Assembly: GCA_051881315.1 (NCBI GenBank)
Contig: JBJEPQ010000063.1
Location: forward strand, 8,033-72,032
Source of the DNA: CAG-488 sp051881315
GTDB lineage: Bacteria > Bacillota > Clostridia > Oscillospirales > Acutalibacteraceae
Direction of reading: 5' to 3'
Length of the DNA stretch: 64,000 nt
Shown here piece by piece: positions 60,673 to 64,000 of the stretch. Below the pieces are notes generated by a model, which saw nothing but the letters and a program-made list of their open reading frames with translations, searched no databases and was not told the DNA's origin. Every line of letters starts with the position of its first letter. The stretch's first letter is position 1. A program made the translations under genes and the position numbers.

Positions 60673-61097
60673 AAAATATCTCCTTTGATATCTGTCAGTA
60701 TACTTAATCTGTCAAAAAGAACATCTCTGTTCTTTTTCTTCAATTCACATTCCCAAATACGAATAACTGTCCACCCGCGATTTTCAAACATTGCCGTAAC
60801 TTCTTTATCGTGCTTAATATTTCGCTCTCGCTTTTTCTGCCAATATTCGGCATTATCAGAAGGACGAGTATTCCTACAATCGTGTCCGTGCCAAAAGCAA
60901 CCGTCGACAAAAACAGCAATCTTCTTATCAAGAAAAACAAAATCAGGATGACCTTTTACAGGATAATTTCTTCTCCACCCGATTATGTGATTCTCGTTAA
61001 ATATCTTTATCAGCTTTAGTTCCGTCGACCTGTTATTCTTTGAATGTACTTTCTTCATTATTTCGGAGCGTTTTTTGTTGCTAAATACATCTGCCAT
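60666..61097 (-). CDS. vsr: Very short patch repair endonuclease Vsr
   Basis: Nicks T:G mismatches produced by deamination of 5-methylcytosine. The 143-residue protein has the family pattern SEIMKKVHSKNN...STELKL, GHPDFVFLDKKIAVFVDGCFWHGHDC with the catalytic Asp and zinc-binding His/Cys residues, and WTVIRIWECEL. It lies 30 bases after the methyltransferase gene, as expected for a repair partner of a C5 methylase. It overlaps the ATPase gene by seven bases. Confidence 0.93.
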   Translation of the reverse strand: MADVFSNKKRSEIMKKVHSKNNRSTELKLIKIFNENHIIGWRRNYPVKGHPDFVFLDKKIAVFVDGCFWHGHDCRNTRPSDNAEYWQKKRERNIKHDKEVTAMFENRGWTVIRIWECELKKKNRDVLFDRLSILTDIKGDILC

Positions 61098-61127
61098 AAT
61101 ACTTGCTCCTATTCATTTTTACAATGT

Positions 61128-62282
61128 TCAAAGAACATTGCTCTGAACAATAAAGCTATGATACAAGGATAATGCTCGCTTAATCTGTGAACGAACAGAA
61201 ACTGATAATTCGTTATATTCCTTCTTCTGTTGCAAAGAATAGCAATACAAATCGTCAGGCGCACCGTCAAGATGATAAATTTTATCAGCACGACGAACTC
61301 TTGATAGTGTGTCGCTTGCCGATCTTGGCGAATAGTTTTGAACTCCTATTAACCAACTAACAAAAGAATCTTTATTCGTTTCAACTTGCGCTTCTGAACT
61401 AATGTAGTTTTTCAACGCACAAGCGACATATTCAGCCAATTTAACCGGCACCGCATTTCCTATCATTTGCTCCATTTCGGTTTTATTGCCGCACCACTTG
61501 AACGTAGCGGGAAATGTCTGAATTAAAGCTCTCTCAAGAGTTGTTAATGCCCTAATTTCATTAGATATAGGGCAAGCGTCGTTAGGGTGTCCCGGATACC
61601 CTTTCGGCACAGGACGGTTTACCCCTCGCATTGTAGGAGCAGGCTCGTCAATAGAGAAAACTGCTCTGCGATTATAATTCCTCGGGTGGCGATAGTAGTA
61701 CTCAAAATCAAGCGTATCGCCAAAATAATCTCGTAACGTAGTTTCTTTGTCGCTAATTCCTTCTAAAAGAAATTTCCTAACAGTGCCGTCTTCTTTTCCT
61801 AATATGCCAATACAAAAAAATCTTTTTCGTTTCTGAGGAACGCCGCATTTACTTGCATCTAATACAATTTGCGTCAGACCATATCCTGCATCCTTGAAAA
61901 TACCCCTCGCAATCTCAAAAGCTTTACTGTTTTCAGCACGATCAACATTTTCCATAACAAAGTATTTAGGCTGAATTGTCGCTATGATTTGAGCGTAAGA
62001 CTCTGTAAGACTTGCTCTTGCAGATTCAATTCGTTTTCCAGCGTGTGAAAAGTCCTGACACGGAGGTCCACCTATAATCAAATCAGGGGCGAATGGTTTG
62101 ATTTGCTGGATTGCAGCATCAACATTTGATAAATCGGTACGGAAAACAGGGTGGTCAAAATTCTTTTCGTAGCACTCTGCCGCTACATCCCAAAATTCAT
62201 ACGCCGCAACAATATTAAATCCCGCATTTTGAAACCCCAGAGACATTCCTCCACATCCTGCAAATAAATCTACTGCGTTCAT
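61128..62282 (-). CDS. DNA (cytosine-5) methyltransferase
   Basis: Type II modification enzyme. Motif I is DLFAGCGGMSLGF (residues 5-17), motif IV GGPPCQDFSHAG with catalytic Cys75, motif VI MENVDR (near 108), motif VIII QKRKRFF, motif IX/X PAPTMRG and QMIGNAVPV. The target-recognition region is short, and about 80 extra residues follow motif X. It is divergent from a HaeII-family endonuclease gene, so the site is probably RGCGCY or similar; this is inferred from the partner. GGGGGAG precedes the start. Promoter -35 lies within a 26-bp dyad. Confidence 0.94.
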   Translation of the reverse strand: MNAVDLFAGCGGMSLGFQNAGFNIVAAYEFWDVAAECYEKNFDHPVFRTDLSNVDAAIQQIKPFAPDLIIGGPPCQDFSHAGKRIESARASLTESYAQIIATIQPKYFVMENVDRAENSKAFEIARGIFKDAGYGLTQIVLDASKCGVPQKRKRFFCIGILGKEDGTVRKFLLEGISDKETTLRDYFGDTLDFEYYYRHPRNYNRRAVFSIDEPAPTMRGVNRPVPKGYPGHPNDACPISNEIRALTTLERALIQTFPATFKWCGNKTEMEQMIGNAVPVKLAEYVACALKNYISSEAQVETNKDSFVSWLIGVQNYSPRSASDTLSRVRRADKIYHLDGAPDDLYCYSLQQKKEYNELSVSVRSQIKRALSLYHSFIVQSNVL

Positions 62283-62367
62283 TTATACGCTCCCCCTACT
62301 TGAAAAAAGTCGAAAAAAATGCTATAATATATTGATTTAATATACTTTGCGATATTTCTTTGTTATT

Positions 62368-62411
62368 ATTATATCACAAGCAAGCGTTGACGTCAAGTAT
62401 TTGACGTCAAC
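62368..62411. promoter_or_regulatory. 26-bp perfect dyad joining the methylase and endonuclease promoters
   Basis: GTTGACGTCAA (62386-62396) and TTGACGTCAAC (62401-62411) are exact inverted repeats around GTAT; each arm also contains the palindrome TTGACGTCAA. On the minus strand TTGACG (62396-62391) and TATAAT (62373-62368), spacer 17, make the methylase promoter. On the plus strand TTGACG (62401-62406) with TTTAAT (62424-62429), spacer 17, could serve the endonuclease, but its start site would fall very close to the ribosome site. No C-protein gene was seen. Confidence 0.75.
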
Positions 62412-62446
62412 TTTACAAGAGATTTTAATATAAGGAGTACATAATT

Positions 62447-63504
62447 ATGGCGAATGGGTTGTATGGGATATTTAATTCAAACAGATCTGTAGATGATCAT
62501 TGGGGAAAGAATTGTTTCAATTCCAGCTTTCCAACTGCGACCGCTTGTTATAGTTAGATAAACATATCAAAGCCATTTATATTACTCTTGCGTCCAAAGA
62601 TGGTAAATTGGTAATTGAGCCCAAAGAAATTCCAATTAACGAAGTCTTTAATTGCGGAAATAAATCTCCACAGGATTTGTATTTTAGTTTTGAATCAGTA
62701 TTTGCACCGTACCAACAATACTCTTTTGACCCTATTGATGGAATTGATTTGGTGGTAAAGGATACCAACGGCAATTATCTTTCTCCGTTAGAAGTTAAGC
62801 TAACAGTAATTCCCACTTCTCAAACCAGCGTATTACCTGAAGAAAAATGGGGTTCAGAAATTGTAGTTCGCTCTGCTACCACTTCATATTGCGCTTTGGG
62901 AATGTTTGATTCTGTAAAAGAACATTCAAGGGAAATTCGTGAAATATTTGAAGAAGCCTGTTCCTCTATTCAAATGTGGGATAACGATTATGAAATGACG
63001 CACAAAATTCCGTCCCTATGTAAAGCCATTGACGATTTCCAGTCAGCTTACTACATGCATCAAAAACCGTTACTTATGCAAACATTATGGAAAACTCAAG
63101 GACAGTCTCCTATATTAGCAGATCAGGCGTTTGATATTGTAATTTGGAGCGATTATGCGTTTTCTCGTCTGTTCCTTGATAATTCAGTTCTGCCTGCGGA
63201 AACTATGAGGAGAGGAATGAGAGCTTCAGCAAGACTTGCCAGATGCTTATGGGAATTAAGCAAGTCCGGCAAAATACGAGTTGTTGATATATACCGCCAA
63301 ATGGCATTTGGAAATCAGACAGATAAAGAATTTGCTGTAGGCGGCTCACTATGGCGAAAATATGTTACTTCTGAAAGAATTAAAAACCTTGCATTGAACA
63401 AAGATGTCGTAAACCAAATTATTGAGCCAGGATATATTGACAGACTTATGCCGGAACGCAGATTTGATCAAACTCTTTATTTTACAATGCGAGGTACTGA
63501 ATAA
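62447..63504 (+). pseudogene. HaeII-family type II restriction endonuclease, one-base frameshift
   Basis: ATG 62447 (site AAGGAG at 62432-62437) opens MANGLYGIFNSNRSVDDHWG...ATACY and hits TAG at 62555. The next frame carries the rest from about 62554 (LDKHIKAIYITL...) to TAA at 63504. One T inserted near 62552 would read TAT-ATG-TTA and join both parts into one protein of about 352 residues, matching the HaeII family as I remember it (GIDLVVKDTNG, PLEVKLTVIP, EEKWGSEIVVR). Downstream the open frame is intact for about 300 codons, so the break is recent, or it is a sequence error. No good start precedes the second part (first in-frame TTG at 62608). Confidence 0.82.
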
Positions 63505-63513
63505 AGGCAAAAG

Positions 63514-63545
63514 CGGCGGCAAGGAGATTAATCTCCCTGCCGCCG
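63514..63545. terminator. Long hairpin between convergent genes
   Basis: CGGCGGCA-A-GGAGATTA followed by ATCTCC-C-TGCCGCCG (63514-63545) form a near-perfect stem. The T tract is poor (TCTGTCTGTT). Confidence 0.55.
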
Positions 63546-63553
63546 TCTGTCTG

Positions 63554-63931
63554 TTAGGTGTAAATTAAATCGTTGTTCACCATTTCGTTTGCTTTGCTGC
63601 GGATGTTATTCATCCGACCAACCCATTCCATTTGATTTTCCGCCTTTAGCTTTTCAGTAACGCCCTCACATTCTGCCATCTGTTTTATCAGCCGAGAGAA
63701 CATTTCATCTGCCTGTCTGTCAATGTCGACAAGGTATTCGTTCAGCATGCCGCTTGTCAGTAGATTAGCGTAGAGCAGACGTTTATGCTGCCGGATATAC
63801 CGCAAGTGCCGCTGTCCCCAAATACCGATTGGCATTTTTTCTTCGGGTGGTAATGCGAGATCAGGCAAGTAGTAATCGCCCTGCAAGGTGTAGCTGATCC
63901 CCGTTTTTCCGTCTGTGATGTGCTTGTTCAT
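63554..63931 (-). CDS. TnpV-like transposon-encoded protein
   Basis: A 125-residue protein matching the TnpV family found on Tn4451-type and other clostridial mobilisable elements: ISYTLQGDYYLPDLALP near 12-28, GIWGQRHLRYIRQHKRLLYANLLTSG near 37-62, and the LVDIDRQADEMFSRLIKQMAE segment. The family's role is not known. GGTAGGA precedes the start. It marks the right part of the window as a mobile element continuing past the edge; no recombinase is in view. Confidence 0.8.
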   Translation of the reverse strand: MNKHITDGKTGISYTLQGDYYLPDLALPPEEKMPIGIWGQRHLRYIRQHKRLLYANLLTSGMLNEYLVDIDRQADEMFSRLIKQMAECEGVTEKLKAENQMEWVGRMNNIRSKANEMVNNDLIYT

Positions 63932-64000
63932 TGTGATTTCCTACCTTTCAAAATCATTATTTCTAATGCGCTTTGTGCGCTGATTAGACGGTTGTTTTGT

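Overview
The window looks like a chromosomal segment of an anaerobic, low-to-mid-GC Gram-positive bacterium of the Clostridia, most like Ruminococcus and its relatives (Oscillospiraceae). The evidence is a T-box and an L-box riboswitch, a CIRCE/HrcA-type groESL promoter, a Rex/AdhE/[FeFe]-hydrogenase locus, an oxygen-sensitive sulfatase maturase, a dockerin-bearing secreted protein and a SpoIIQ-like LytM protein. Species assignment is inference. No rRNA, tRNA or CRISPR array was seen.

Layout. 1-5100: end of a probable homoserine dehydrogenase, aspartokinase lysC, a block of intergenic repeats, then a Trp T-box (specifier TGG) in front of a tryptophan-type ABC importer (trpXYZ). 5100-9400: a small Xre regulator facing a frameshifted Thr-rich lipoprotein gene across three evenly spaced operators, then a membrane sulfatase with its radical-SAM maturase. 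9600-17400: a compact histidine operon, TrpR-like regulator-hisZ-G-D-C-B-H-A-F-IE. 17400-19900: LytM/SpoIIQ-like peptidase, AbrB-like regulator, ABC exporter. 19880-24260: lysine riboswitch plus dapA-dapB-ddh-lysA (dehydrogenase branch of lysine/meso-DAP synthesis). 24270-32530: cell-surface and membrane proteins (dockerin/amidase, G5-3D), an SDR, a ChbG-like deacetylase and a gutted PfkB sugar kinase.

32600-41800 is a redox island: rex with its own Rex-like operator, adhE, a small phosphotransferase-fold kinase, two [2Fe-2S] thioredoxin-fold proteins, a PAS-containing sensory-type [FeFe] hydrogenase, a PP2C/SpoIIE-type phosphatase and a group-B-like [FeFe] hydrogenase. Together these can set NADH disposal between ethanol and H2 and may sense H2. 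41800-47220 is a recA-recX-rimO-pgsA-aldolase-PLC operon on the minus strand with a LexA-type box. 47400-58260: LysR, YfcE, a BMP-family lipoprotein, an ABC exporter with an unusually long coiled coil, a YkvA-like protein, a sugar isomerase/epimerase, and groESL.

From about 58280 the sequence becomes more AT-rich and holds accessory genes: an SMC/ABC-like ATPase with an unusual Walker A, Vsr endonuclease, a C5 DNA methyltransferase, and a divergent HaeII-family restriction endonuclease broken by a one-base frameshift. Both divergent promoters meet in a perfect 26-bp inverted repeat. A TnpV gene at the right edge shows that the window ends inside a mobile element.

Limits: all family calls are from reading motifs, no database search was run, and promoter, operator and terminator calls are by eye.
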